NCBI GenBank assembly: GCA_030374765.1
Contig: JARGXX010000026.1
Span: forward strand, 62,001 to 126,000
From: Agarophyton chilense
Lineage: Eukaryota > Rhodophyta > Florideophyceae > Gracilariales > Gracilariaceae
DNA: 64,000 nucleotides
Direction of reading: 5' to 3'
Under the pieces are notes generated by a model. The model saw only the letters and a program-made list of their open reading frames with translations. It was not told the DNA's origin and did not search any database. Positions 33,369 to 42,468 of this stretch are shown piece after piece. The number at the start of each line of letters is the position of its first letter. Position 1 is the first letter of the stretch. A program made the translations under genes and the position numbers.

Positions 33369-34697
33369 CTAGATCATTACACGTCCAAGACGGATAATGT
33401 GCCCGAGATACTTCACAGTATCGGTAAAGAACTCACATTTCCTCAGTTTGAGGGTTATTCCAGCGTCACGTATCGTGGTCATTATGTCCCTGAATTGGGT
33501 GAGATGGTCATCCAGATTGTCTGAGAATACAATGATATCGTCCAAATAGACGAGGTAAGTACGCCACTTAAAGCGGGCCAACAAAATGTCGATAGCACGC
33601 TGAAAGATAGGGGGAGCATTAGTTAGATCAAAAGGCATCCGTTTGAAACGGTAGAGTCCCGAGTGACAGACAAACGCAGTCTTATCTTGGTCCTCCTCCC
33701 TAACGGGAACCTGCCAATATCCCCAATTGGCGTCCAAAGCCGTGAACACGTTAGCAGTGCCGAGAGAGTCGATGTACTTATCCATTCGTGGGATCGGATA
33801 CACCTCCTTGACGGTAACATCATTCAAGCGACGGTAGTCGATGCAAAAGCGCCAGGACCCATCGGGTTTCGGAGCCAGTACCACTGGGGATGCCCACGGC
33901 GACTGAGCCGGTTCGATCACTCCAGCTCGGAGCATTTTGTCCACTTGGAACTGTTCCTCTTCTCGAGCCTTGGGGCCTGCCCTGTAAGGGTGTTGAGCCA
34001 CCGGTCGGGTGTTCGGCAAAAAATCTATCCGGTGTTCCGTTGTATTTATCTCACCAAGAGAGCCATCCCACATTGTGGTAAACTCCCGTAACATCTCACA
34101 CAGACTTTCACGGTGTGACTCCGGTACATGATCGAGGTCGAGTTCCTCGAGTTCTTTCACGGGGTCTACCCGGTCGTAACTCGTCGGAACGGGCTTCTTT
34201 TCTGTTTCGGCAGGTTGCGATTCCGAATCATTCGGTGATTGGACGGCAGCTCCCTCCCCCTCCTTAGAGTGAACGAGACCGAGGACTTCGGCAGCGGTCA
34301 GCCTAGTGGGGACCATCGCGGTGGGGTGAGGCATTACCAATCCAATAACTTGGTTTTTCACCAGTGACTGGGGGGGTGGAGCCCAGATTGGCAACGAGCA
34401 CGGTGAACGGCTTGTCTGGGACAATCTGCGCGACTCCATTGGCCACGGCGAGTTGATATCCATCGTACAGAGATGAGAGAGGCTGAATGGCTGGTAAACC
34501 GTGTTGACGGGAAGTGACACGCACCCATACTTGGGACTCTGGCGGGATTCGGACAGACGCAGCCACGCGGAGCTTGGTAAACTCCCGAGAAGCGGGTGGA
34601 GGTTCCTGCGCGGCAGGGAGCGGTACGTGCTTCTTGGAGGCACGCCGCAGCGGACGACGGACAATCGGCACCGACGAGCAGTCTTCCATCTCAACAC
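33369..34697 (-). pseudogene. Inner Gypsy reverse transcriptase, ends at premature TAG
   Basis: The RT domain runs from PYRAGPKAREEEQFQVDKML through ASPVVLAPKPDGSWRFCIDY, RRLNDVTVKEVYPIPRMDKY, NVFTALDANWGYWQVPV and RFKRMPFDLTNAPPIFQRAI to the catalytic YLVYLDDIIVFS and LGHIIRLGRVMI. A TAG (33369-33371) then interrupts the same frame, which resumes as EARVRSLRKAKK and continues into RNase H, so the TAG is a nonsense mutation. Upstream, the true junction with the protease frame is at a run of seven G (plus strand, 34370-34376): with six, the frame would run VANLGSTP into QSLVKNQVIGLVM. The first part of this open frame (34697 to about 34378) is therefore only a shadow of protease. Confidence 0.95.
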
Positions 34698-35237
34698 GCT
34701 TTAAGCGGGGCCTTATGGCGTCAACGAATCTGTCACAGAAGTTACATCCCAAGATGATGGGGGCAGCCAGTTTCCGGCATACAATAAAGTCGAGTTTCAC
34801 CACGAAGGAGCCCAAGCGAACGACGAGAGCGACGGTTCCAACCGTTGACAACGGGTTGTTATTCGCGTCCGCGACGTCGGGCGCCACGCCAAAGCGGATC
34901 TGAGACCGCAAGGGAGGGGGCAGCAGCGACTCCACGATGAAATTCGGACCAGCACCTGTGTCCAAAACAGTAAGGACTCGAACCATAAACTGGGTAGAAA
35001 GGCCAAGGTCGGCATACACCTTGTAATTGCGCTTGGCCATTACTGAGACCCTATCCGGGAACCGGCGGTTAAGAACACGTTTCCACGGTCGACGTAGAAC
35101 ACCAAAGTGTTCAGAGTCCACGTCTGAGACGGCCTGTTTCCTCGTGAGGATTGTGACCGGGGAGCGAGGCGGAGACGCCTCGGGCGTCGTCAACCTCACT
35201 GTTGGGGACGCCTCTCCCGAAGGGGAGACTCCCGAAA
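34303..35237 (-). CDS. Inner Gypsy protease
   Basis: An aspartic protease of retropepsin type: active site VLTVLDTGAGPNFIVE and second strand PIILGCNFCDRFVDAI, with about 70 residues between as in the family. It works as a dimer to cut Gag-Pol. The frame opens before its first Met (35199) and overlaps the end of gag in the -1 frame. The gag stop lies in CAG GAA AAC TGA; G GAA AAC at 35247-35241 is a weak candidate for -1 slippage, which would fuse gag to SGKLISGVSPSGE of this frame. It ends at 34303 in the shifted frame after the homopolymer. Confidence 0.9.
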
Positions 35238-37367
35238 TCAGTTTTCCTGAGTCCCATCCGCCTGGGGCGGGGCCTCAGAATCCTGAACCACTAGCAAAGG
35301 GGCGCCAGCGGCGGGGTTTGAAGGAACGGAGCGGTGGTCGGAAGCCTGCTCGGCAGGGTAAAGTAACGCATTGCGCGGTTTCGCCTCCGGAATACTCCGT
35401 GGAAAATCGATCTTCGCTCGAAGATACGACGTCATCGGAACAACCCGCTTTTCCACTGGGGTCAACGCCTCATAATTACCGAATACTCGGGCTACTTCCC
35501 TCATGGTGAGGATACAGTCCGGTGAAATGTGACCGTGTTCGTAGCATATGTGGCATATGAGTCCCGGGCGTGAGGGCTGCAAACCGGAGCGAGCATCCGT
35601 GAGCTTCACCGCTTGGCGGGTATCCTTCCATCCAGGGCGACTCTGTCGGAGCGCACCGTTTGAATACGGGATGCGAGGTCCGTGAACACGGGGAGAGTCT
35701 GCGTACAGCAGGGGTCCATCCTGGGCCGTGTCATATGAGTCGTCCGTCGTAGACGGTAGTTCGGTTGTCGGGACCGAATGGATATCGCTTCGGGCGAAGT
35801 GTACGTTGTCGTACTCCTGTTGGGGGCGCTCACTCGCAATCAGCGATAGGGATGGCGACTTCATTTCCATCACCAACGCCTTGGCGGTTCGCGACCTGTG
35901 TCCGGGGGCACGAGCTCTTAAAGCGTCACCTTCCGCTTGCGCGTGTTGGACCAACTCCAGATACGTGGTTTTCCTTCGGTCTTCCCGGTAACGGGCCACG
36001 AGTGTTCGGATAGCGGGGTTCAGTCCATCGATGAACATGGTGCAGCGCTCTCCGGCGGAGTGTACGTTCCCACTACGGTGGAAAGCCTTGTTCAGGCGCA
36101 CCGAGAATTTGGTTTCCGTTTCTCCAGACTTCTGGCGCGTATCGCGAAGAGCGAGAATGGCCGACTGAATCGCGTGATTAGTGGCGTAGGACCTCAAGAG
36201 GTATTGTACTGCTTCTGGCCAGCAGGTTACCCCTCCTTCGGAGGCTCTATACGAACCTTTTACAGAGTTGTATTGATCCTCGGCGAGGCCTTTCATAAAG
36301 TACGGGAGTGCAATAAACGCCTGTCCTTCGATCATACCGAGAATATCCGCTTCGGCGACGAACCTCGCAAGGAAATCCAACACCAAAATGGGGTCTTCTC
36401 CAGAAAAGTTCTGGTTCCTGAGGGACAGTTGCATACGAGTTATGCAATCCTTCACTCTACCCGTGCCACGGGGCGTGCGATCCAAAGAGGAGTTCTTTTG
36501 CCGATAGTATCGGTAAGAAACCAACTTCTTGTACAGGGGGTTGGTGCATTTCAGCTCCTTCAACCCGGAGTGTTTCCTTCCCTTCTCGCGGGTGCGGATC
36601 ACACCTTGGGTGGCAGACGACCGTTTAGAACGGGATGAACGCCGGCGATGGCCATCGTCAGGAGACGAATCTGACGAGTCCGACCCATTTGAATGGTGAG
36701 AGCCACGCGACGACCGTGAGGAGTTCGACGAGTCCGAGTCATCGCTGTCACGCTTTCCACGCCGACGGCGGGTATCGTCCCTTTTCCTCTCGTGTTTCGC
36801 TTGGTGCGACACAGCAACCGGCTTCTCCGGGACGTCTTCCATCAAGATGGTTTGCTCTAACGTCTGGAGACGGGCGCTAACACGATTGAATCGGGTCTCG
36901 ACACCTTCCACGTAAGCGGCGGGACCACCAAAACATTCCAACAGGGTGTTGACGTCCGCCCGCAACACGTGGAGGTCGTCAACTACTTCCTTCATAGAAG
37001 AGCCATCACACCTGGAACGCAGGGCTTCGAACTCTTCCTCGAAGGCATTGTGCGTTTCCCGCATTACGCGGATCTGCTGCCTCACACTTGAGTTTATGTC
37101 GATGTGGAACTCGTTTTTCTGGGCCTTTTCGTCAGCAGGAGCCGAGTCATCCACGGCAGGGGCCGGTCCAGCACCAGAATTGGGTCCATTCTTCGACGCC
37201 TTAGGCGGTAGCTTGTTGTTCTTGGAGGAGTTCGACCCCTTACTCTTGCCTTTCGGAGCGGCTTGAGGTAACGGCGGAGGAACCCTTCCAGGGTCCGCAG
37301 GCGCCACTTCATTGACGGAACGGCTCCACGTGATCGCGGGTTCCGCTTCCGTCGGTAGTCGTGACAT
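35238..37367 (-). CDS. Inner Gypsy gag
   Basis: I choose the ATG at 37367 (MSRLPTEAEP); the open frame extends 21 codons upstream without a better start. Order of regions in the 709-residue protein: Pro/Lys-rich N-terminus, coiled-coil-like helix (RQQIRVMRETHNAFEEEFEA), a long Arg/Ser/Asp tract (RRRGKRDSDDSDSSNSSRSS), the capsid-like core (FSGEDPILVLDFLARFVAEA, LPYFMKGLAEDQY, FSVRLNKAFHRSGNVHS), and a CCHC zinc knuckle CHICYEHGHISPDC. It packages genomic RNA and assembles the particle. Uninterrupted over its full length, in keeping with a recent insertion. Confidence 0.93.
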   Translation of the reverse strand: MSRLPTEAEPAITWSRSVNEVAPADPGRVPPPLPQAAPKGKSKGSNSSKNNKLPPKASKNGPNSGAGPAPAVDDSAPADEKAQKNEFHIDINSSVRQQIRVMRETHNAFEEEFEALRSRCDGSSMKEVVDDLHVLRADVNTLLECFGGPAAYVEGVETRFNRVSARLQTLEQTILMEDVPEKPVAVSHQAKHERKRDDTRRRRGKRDSDDSDSSNSSRSSRGSHHSNGSDSSDSSPDDGHRRRSSRSKRSSATQGVIRTREKGRKHSGLKELKCTNPLYKKLVSYRYYRQKNSSLDRTPRGTGRVKDCITRMQLSLRNQNFSGEDPILVLDFLARFVAEADILGMIEGQAFIALPYFMKGLAEDQYNSVKGSYRASEGGVTCWPEAVQYLLRSYATNHAIQSAILALRDTRQKSGETETKFSVRLNKAFHRSGNVHSAGERCTMFIDGLNPAIRTLVARYREDRRKTTYLELVQHAQAEGDALRARAPGHRSRTAKALVMEMKSPSLSLIASERPQQEYDNVHFARSDIHSVPTTELPSTTDDSYDTAQDGPLLYADSPRVHGPRIPYSNGALRQSRPGWKDTRQAVKLTDARSGLQPSRPGLICHICYEHGHISPDCILTMREVARVFGNYEALTPVEKRVVPMTSYLRAKIDFPRSIPEAKPRNALLYPAEQASDHRSVPSNPAAGAPLLVVQDSEAPPQADGTQEN

Positions 37368-37527
37368 GGTTGTAGCGTTGACCACTAAGAATAGGACAAC
37401 AAAAGCGTCCACCAAGTGGGTCCAAACCAAGAAATTGGAAAGCAGATCTCGACGAGAGAAGACAGCACAGCAATGTGAAAAACAACCAAACCAGGTCCGC
37501 TTAGCCTTCTAAGTCGGGAGACAAGTT
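37368..37527 (-). other. Inner Gypsy leader with primer-binding region
   Basis: This lies between the 5' LTR edge and gag. On the minus strand it reads AACTTGTCTCCCGACTTAG directly after the LTR. The matching place in the outer element reads TTATGGCCGCCCTACTTAG. The shared CCC(G/T)ACTTAGAA at the same offset marks the probable primer-binding site, but only the outer copy has the TGG expected for a tRNA ending in CCA. Confidence 0.4.
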
Positions 37528-38321
37528 TGTAGTGCAACGCCAAGGGCGGCGGAAACACACGAAGATGTCCGAGTCTTTCTCCAAGGAGGGTAGCACGGCG
37601 ACGGAGCCTCTCCGGAGTGAACACGACTAAGTCGGGGTGTAAGGCCGAGGTTCACCGGCACGCCAAGCGGGGAGAGTGCGGGATGCTAGAAGGGAGCAGA
37701 CCAGGTATGAGCTGTATTCCACGGCAATGGGCAAGTGATAAAGTGGGGACCACCCAGTGGGGGCGATCGGGGGCATGGGCCACGAGAGCCAAAAGAAATA
37801 TGTAGCAAACCCAATACTGGGGCGAGAACACGGCAGTGGTATGAAAGATATACACGCTAACAGCGGTGAGTCTCCTGTTGACACAGGGTGGATAAGTCTA
37901 CCGTTAGTAACGCGGCTTCACCTCCGTAGAGTGTGGAAGACTCGCGAAAGCGGAAAAAGACTTAGAGCCAAGAACCCTGGTTGGGGAGGTTTACTGAGTG
38001 TCAGGGCGAGATCGCCCTGGCACTATATAGTGTAGACTACTGTAGAGAGCTCCCTAACCTAGTGTAATGAAGCTAAAGAAATAGAGAAATATCCAGCTAT
38101 GCTGTGCCAACCTGTCCTGGGCCACCCGTGGTACACGTAGGTAAGTCACACCCGAATCGGGGCCACGGCGCACGGCCGCCGGTGCACTTCGCGTACAACG
38201 CGTATACACCTGGCTACGCCAGCCCGCTAGTAGCGGTATTACTCATAGATCTCACAAGTATCGCCCGAGGCGGAAAAACAACCAAGTCCTGGAAAACGGC
38301 CCTCACGAGGGTTGCACTTCA
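37528..38321 (-). repeat. Inner Gypsy 5' LTR
   Basis: 794 bp, partner of 26548-27341. The promoter for gag-pol should lie here, probably around the palindromic TATA at 38021-38032. Confidence 0.97.
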
Positions 38322-38326
38322 GAATC
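38322..38326 (+). repeat. Target site duplication GAATC, right copy
   Basis: Partner of 26543-26547. Confidence 0.9.
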
Positions 38327-39085
38327 GTCCTTGGGACCACCTCCATGGGTATCCTTTTGAACGAAACCTGTAATTGGTGGCAGGTAAATGTCTTGAGGAT
38401 CTACCTTACCCGGGACCTCTTGACTCTGCCTTAGACCTTGTAGGTACTCACTATCAGTAGGCAAGTGTTTTGAATGGGTGGAATGACCTATTTGGAACCC
38501 TTGTGGTATGCGCTTTGCGATGTTCACCTGTGTAGGTCGGGATTCTGCGAATCCCTCGGAAACCCAAAGATTCTGCACAGTGCGGTAAACATGCTCCCTA
38601 GCATCTGTAAAGAGATACTGTTTCACCATTTGAGGTATACTTCCCGATAGCTCTTGAGCTACTCGGTCAACCACAACACGGGTAAATGCCTCAACGTCCA
38701 TTGAGGGCGGAACCATCCGGGTATCCGACTTCTCCTTTAAGGTTAATGCATCCTCGACCGCGAGGGTGGCGAGCGCTTTCGCTCGCTCTTCGAGCTGAGG
38801 CCATAGCTCTTCCGCTGCAACCTCAATTAATAATTCCCTTTGAGGTTCCGTTGCCATAGGCGGCGGACCATGTACCTTTCCGGTTTTGTCTCGAGGGTGC
38901 CGGAGCAGTTCCTCGGGGTTTTCCAGAATCGGTTGAGCCGATGGGGCTTCTTTAAGACCTTTATGGCTTGGCGGGGCGCTCGCACCACGCGTATTCCTTT
39001 TAGGTCGTTCCATTTGTGACCAATAGTGGTATCCTGTATTGCTTTGCGGGATTTCCTGAAACCAAATAGGTATACGAGCGTCCAA
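38327..39085 (-). pseudogene. Outer Gypsy gag, upstream part
   Basis: Starts MDARIPIWFQEIPQ at 39085. It is Pro/Lys-rich, then helical (TEPQRELLIEVAAEELWPQL, EERAKALATLAVEDALTLKE), in the same arrangement as the inner gag N-terminus. The frame is open up to the insertion site (GGGPKDD) and was cut there by the inner element, joining in frame with the segment at 26542. Before that insertion this part was intact, so the outer gag was open through this point when the inner element arrived. Confidence 0.75.
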
Positions 39086-39160
39086 TCCTTCTCGGAATCT
39101 CGTGTGAACTGTGAAGGTACGACAAAACCTAAAAATACTTTCTAAGTAGGGCGGCCATAA
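39086..39160 (-). other. Outer Gypsy leader and primer-binding region
   Basis: After the 5' LTR the minus strand reads TTATGGCCGCCCTACTTAG. TGGCCGCCC could pair with a tRNA 3' end ...GGGCGGCCA. No tRNA was identified. Confidence 0.4.
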
Positions 39161-39794
39161 TGTCGTACAATCACCTTTGGGGTATGCTACTGTCTTGTCT
39201 CGGGAGCGTAGTGACGCTCAACCGTAGGGAGCGTGTTGACGCTCAACCTTAGAAGGTAAAAGTAGTAAACCTCGATGGTAACAGGGCACCGTGAAAACCT
39301 GCAGGGGCAAACAGCGGGGCAAATAGCCTATACCGTGTAGGTAAACAATGGTAGGCGTCGATGCGCGGGAAAGCCTATGTGGTAGTTGAGAAACAATAAA
39401 CCAAAAGGTATAGTCGTGACCCAAGTGATGCCTGTATTTATCAGATAAGGATAGGGGAGGTGCAGTTCCCTATATGCAGTGTAATGAACTCTTCAGATCA
39501 CCCGGGAGGTGTCAGAAAGGAACGGTCTCTGACCTAGTGTCAGAGACCTGGCCAACACTGGCTACAGTGCCAGGTGGCCACTCCACTACTGTACTAAAAC
39601 AATTATAATTACAATTACAAGTACTAACAATTACTCAACCAGAAGGTACATGTCAACACTACACGTGGCTGACAACACCTAGATCGTAGCTCGCCCGGAG
39701 CTGTTTGGCCGATGATCCCTCGCATGCATCACCTACAAGGTCAGTGTAGTATATTGAAAACCTCAAAGGTCAGCCTTTCTGCCACTATACGACA
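39161..39794 (-). repeat. Outer Gypsy 5' LTR
   Basis: 634 bp with terminal TGTCGTA and TACGACA. It contains the hairpin GGTCTCTGA...TCAGAGACC near 39528. Confidence 0.9.
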
Positions 39795-40196
39795 GAAGAT
39801 AAAATCTGGAGGAGGAGGAGCTATGACGTGAAAGATTTCATAACGGCCTAGGGTGTGTACCAGATTGAAATTGATATGCTCAGAACCGGCGTTTGATGAA
39901 TGCGACAACGAATCAACGCGCTTACTAAGTCTTGATTGACAGGATAGGAGCATGATTGATAAAACGAGATGGGTGCTACATTGGCGGGAAACGAAGAAAC
40001 GATGCTACTAAATGTAATACGAGGAATTAAATTTGTGAAAAAGGTTACGTCTTCGGTCTTTTCTTTCCCTTATAAGGAGAGAGCCTAGCTTTTAGAGCTT
40101 TATAGTGTGCCAAAGTCTAGCTTGAAGGCAGTCAAAAGAACTTGAAGTAACTTGGATACGGCTAAGTATTAATGGAGTACGTTTAACTAAGCTGGT

Positions 40197-40296
40197 GGCT
40201 GTGACACGGCTTGAAGGCTTTTCACGTTATGTTGGATTAATCTTGTAGCTGTAACATGGTTCGCAAGCTTGTAGCGTTATGTTACAGTAGAATTAT
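40197..40296 (+). repeat. 50-bp imperfect tandem duplication
   Basis: Copies at about 40197-40246 and 40247-40296 share (G/A)GCTGT(G/A)ACA(C/T)GG and CGTTATGTT at a spacing of 50 bases. Confidence 0.5.
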
Positions 40297-40715
40297 CCAC
40301 GAAGCTGATGCGGTGTAGAGCCAAAACCTTGGCTCGGCAATCTTTATCCGGCGCTGCAGAGCAGTAATCTGTGCTCTTTCCATGTACTCTTCTGTGTTTT
40401 AAGTGACTTATGCATCTCGGTGATGGCCAATTCTACTCGTATATGTCCTGTTAAACCAAACATGTTTAAAAATAACCCAATCCCAAGACTGGTTTCCAAA
40501 AAACGTTGATTTTTAGATGAAATATCCACCGCCACTGCGCTGAATATTGTTTTGAACTGGTCACTTACATATGGTTGTTTGGCACCTCTTAGAGCTAGAC
40601 TTATCCCGTGATACAGATTAGATCACACTCCCTACGGCTTTTAGAGATTTCTTTAAGAATGACTGACTCTCACTAAGTTTTTTGTATTGTGTAGAAGTAC
40701 TGCTTTCTGCTTGTT

Positions 40716-40718
<3 letters not shown>

Positions 40719-40746
<28 letters not shown>
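40719..40746 (+). repeat. (AT)14 microsatellite
   Basis: Fourteen uninterrupted AT dinucleotides. Confidence 0.95.
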
Positions 40747-40750
<4 letters not shown>

Positions 40751-41806
40751 CGTTTGTGATATACGCAAACTAATTTTTAATTGTAAAAGTTCCTGATCAA
40801 TATCTAGAATTTGTTAGCTTTATGAAAACTGTAACACTTCGTTTTGATGTTTGTTTCTTTTTTTGAGCTTTTTGGTATCGTGCGCTCCCATCACATCATT
40901 CGTCTTATTATTCAGCTTAAATATCGTTTTTTTAGACCGTTTAAGCTCTGTTTGATGTATTGTATCGGTTTCAGCATCAATGTTAGAGCCATTGAACGTT
41001 TTTTGTGCTCCTAAAAGACCTCTAACATCATAAAATTATACAAGACGCTGATAAAAAAGGCTTTGACATCTGCTTCCGATTTTAATTATATTGCGTTTCC
41101 AGAATTGTACAATCTGAGTATTTCATAAAAGTTCTCGTTATGGAGGGGAACTTAAAAAGAAAAAAATAATTTTCTCGATCAAAATGATAAAATGTATATT
41201 CAGAGTTTATATATTTCATTGCTTTACATGAATAATTTTTATTTTTGTTTCAGCTTGCCATAAATATGATTATGGCATTTAAAATGGTATCAGAAAGCTA
41301 ATAACCGTTTTTACTGTTTTATTTTTTTAAATACTCCTTTTTGCCTTCATCCGGGTTTGGACTCTCAATAGTTTATCTAATAGTTATTTCTCTTTGGGTT
41401 GTAACAAACCAAGTTGTGTTCTTTAGCTTTTAAAGAAATGAACTTCACAGTAAGTAGGAGAGTTGTTTATTATTAGAAATAATTGTTTCGTGTATGGTTT
41501 TGACCATGAAGTCATTGCATAAAGCAGAGTGCTGTTTTAAGCTTGAAGGTAAGTTTAAGAACTTGTTCCATAATAGAACTTTTTTTTCAAATTTGCATTT
41601 GTGTTTCTGGTTGTGAGGTAGTTTTCCCCCAAAATGACCCTTTCGTGTGTTGTGAGACGGCTATACAACGGTGAAGGATTCGATATGGTTTGTCAAGAGA
41701 CCATTACAAAATGCATTGCTGTCATGAATTCAGTTTACTTATCTCACTACTCACAGAAATTTTTTTGAAACTTGCCCCTCATATCATACTGGGGCAGTAC
41801 AAATAT

Positions 41807-41855
41807 GAACTGTGGACAGTACATATATGAGATATATATGTACTGTGGGCAGTTC
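41807..41855. repeat. Inverted repeat, long hairpin
   Basis: Arms GAACTG-x3-ACAGTACATATAT and TATATATGTACTGT-x3-CAGTTC around the loop GAGA. About 20 paired bases with a 3-base mismatch. Confidence 0.75.
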
Positions 41856-41922
41856 GCACTGATATATGTATCTGCAAATTCTGTGCCCCTGTACTATTTT
41901 ACAGTATATGGGCCAGTAGTGT

Positions 41923-42060
41923 GATAAGGTTATGTTCAGAATCTCGTGCAGATATCGGGGCACTCCACAGCAATTGCTCCCTCGTCTATGGCTCGGACCA
42001 CAATTTTTGTTGTGTCGTGCCCCGATATCTGAACTCGATTTTCAACAAAACTCCTACAGA
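41923..42060 (+). repeat. Dispersed repeat with perfect 15-bp inverted arms
   Basis: CAGATATCGGGGCAC (41949-41963) and GTGCCCCGATATCTG (42017-42031) are exact reverse complements around a 53-base loop; about 22 of 25 bases pair if extended outward. The whole 138-bp segment is roughly three-quarters identical to 63379-63520 near the other end of the window. It may be a miniature element or a conserved structured RNA or promoter part. Confidence 0.7.
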
Positions 42061-42113
42061 AAAAAGGAATTTTTGGTCTTTCTCAAATGTTTTGGGTCTT
42101 ACATCCATTTGGG

Positions 42114-42120
42114 TATATAA
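42114..42120 (+). promoter_or_regulatory. TATA box of first Gly/Cys-rich gene
   Basis: TATATAA lies 106 bases before the ATG at 42226, a plausible core promoter allowing an approximately 75-base leader. Inference from position. Confidence 0.5.
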
Positions 42121-42225
42121 GGTCTACACGACGTCCCGCACCATCCCAAGCTACTACCCTTGGTACTTTGCCCTCCATCTCGTGAATCCTTTCTGAGATC
42201 TTCGCCAGGAATATTTTTTTCTGCA

Positions 42226-42468
42226 ATGGGGAGCTGTCTGAGTAAAGGCGCGTCTGCCTACGCCCAGCACGAAGGACGCAAGCACAAGAAGCCCAAGTTC
42301 TTCTCCGGCTTTTCCGGTCTAAGTAGTGACCAATATGGTGGCGGCGGAGACTGTGGCGACGGCGGAGGCGGCGGCGGCGGAGACGGCGGCGGCGGTGGAG
42401 ACGGCGGCGGCGGAGGATGTGGCGGCGGCGGAGGATGTGGTGGCGGCGGAGGATGCGGTGGTGGTTGA
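42226..42468 (+). CDS. Small Gly/Cys-rich protein, predicted N-myristoylated
   Basis: 80 residues. I start it at ATG 42226, giving MGSCLSK, because the paralogue at 43365 starts MGGCVSK and because Met-Gly plus Ser/Lys at 6-7 is the classic N-myristoylation signal, with Cys4 available for palmitoylation. This predicts a membrane anchor on the cytosolic face. An upstream in-frame extension (from 42160) is less likely. After a basic linker (HEGRKHKKPKFFSGFSG) the C-terminal half is almost only Gly with Asp and Cys, ending in three GGGGGC-type units. The Gly/Cys tail might bind metal or cross-link; this is speculation. Function unknown. A TATA box and two hairpins lie upstream. Confidence 0.65.
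   Translation: MGSCLSKGASAYAQHEGRKHKKPKFFSGFSGLSSDQYGGGGDCGDGGGGGGGDGGGGGDGGGGGCGGGGGCGGGGGCGGG

Larger units (their letters stand above)
26548..38321 (-). mobile_element. Inner Gypsy chromovirus, young, nested
   Basis: An 11,774-bp element, inserted into the gag gene of the outer element. It has 794-bp LTRs differing at only 7 positions by my count (about 0.9 percent), perfect GAATC target duplications, and LTR ends TGTAGTGCAAC and GTTGCACTTCA (inverted at 10 of 11 bases). The minus strand carries gag, protease, RT, RNase H, integrase and chromodomain; the plus strand carries a 645-codon gene. Excising the element with one GAATC restores the outer gag frame (GPKDD joins SSDSLDERR). It is nearly but not fully intact: one TAG in pol (33369-33371), a frame change at a 7-base homopolymer (34370-34376), a gag-protease frame change and a TAA before the chromodomain. 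Confidence 0.97.
16084..39794 (-). mobile_element. Outer Gypsy chromovirus, old, split by a nested element
   Basis: Two 634-bp LTRs (16084-16717 and 39161-39794) bracket a Gypsy-type genome read on the minus strand: gag, protease, RT, RNase H, integrase, chromodomain, plus an antisense gene next to the 3' LTR. The right LTR begins TGTCGTA and ends TACGACA, a 7-bp terminal inverted repeat; the left copy has lost one base of it. Removing the nested element and one GAATC copy leaves about 11.9 kb, close to the inner element's 11.8 kb. The LTRs differ at many positions (roughly one in ten by eye), and pol carries many stops and frameshifts, so it is dead. I find no clear target duplication (ATATG against GAAGA). 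A purine-rich tract (minus strand AGGAAGGGGGTC, 16718-16730) adjoins the 3' LTR, as plus-strand priming needs. Confidence 0.9.
39795..42113. other. AT-rich spacer with repeats and hairpins
   Basis: No gene supported over 2.3 kb. It holds a 50-bp imperfect tandem duplication (40197-40296, each copy with CGTTATGTT), an (AT)14 microsatellite (40719-40746) and two strong inverted repeats (41807-41855 and 41949-42031) just upstream of the first Gly/Cys-rich gene. Confidence 0.6.

Noticed and set aside
37368-38321. Self-priming of the inner Gypsy, because CCCGACTTAG occurs both in the LTR and at the primer site
   Set aside because: The two copies are in the same orientation on the RNA, so they cannot pair with each other.
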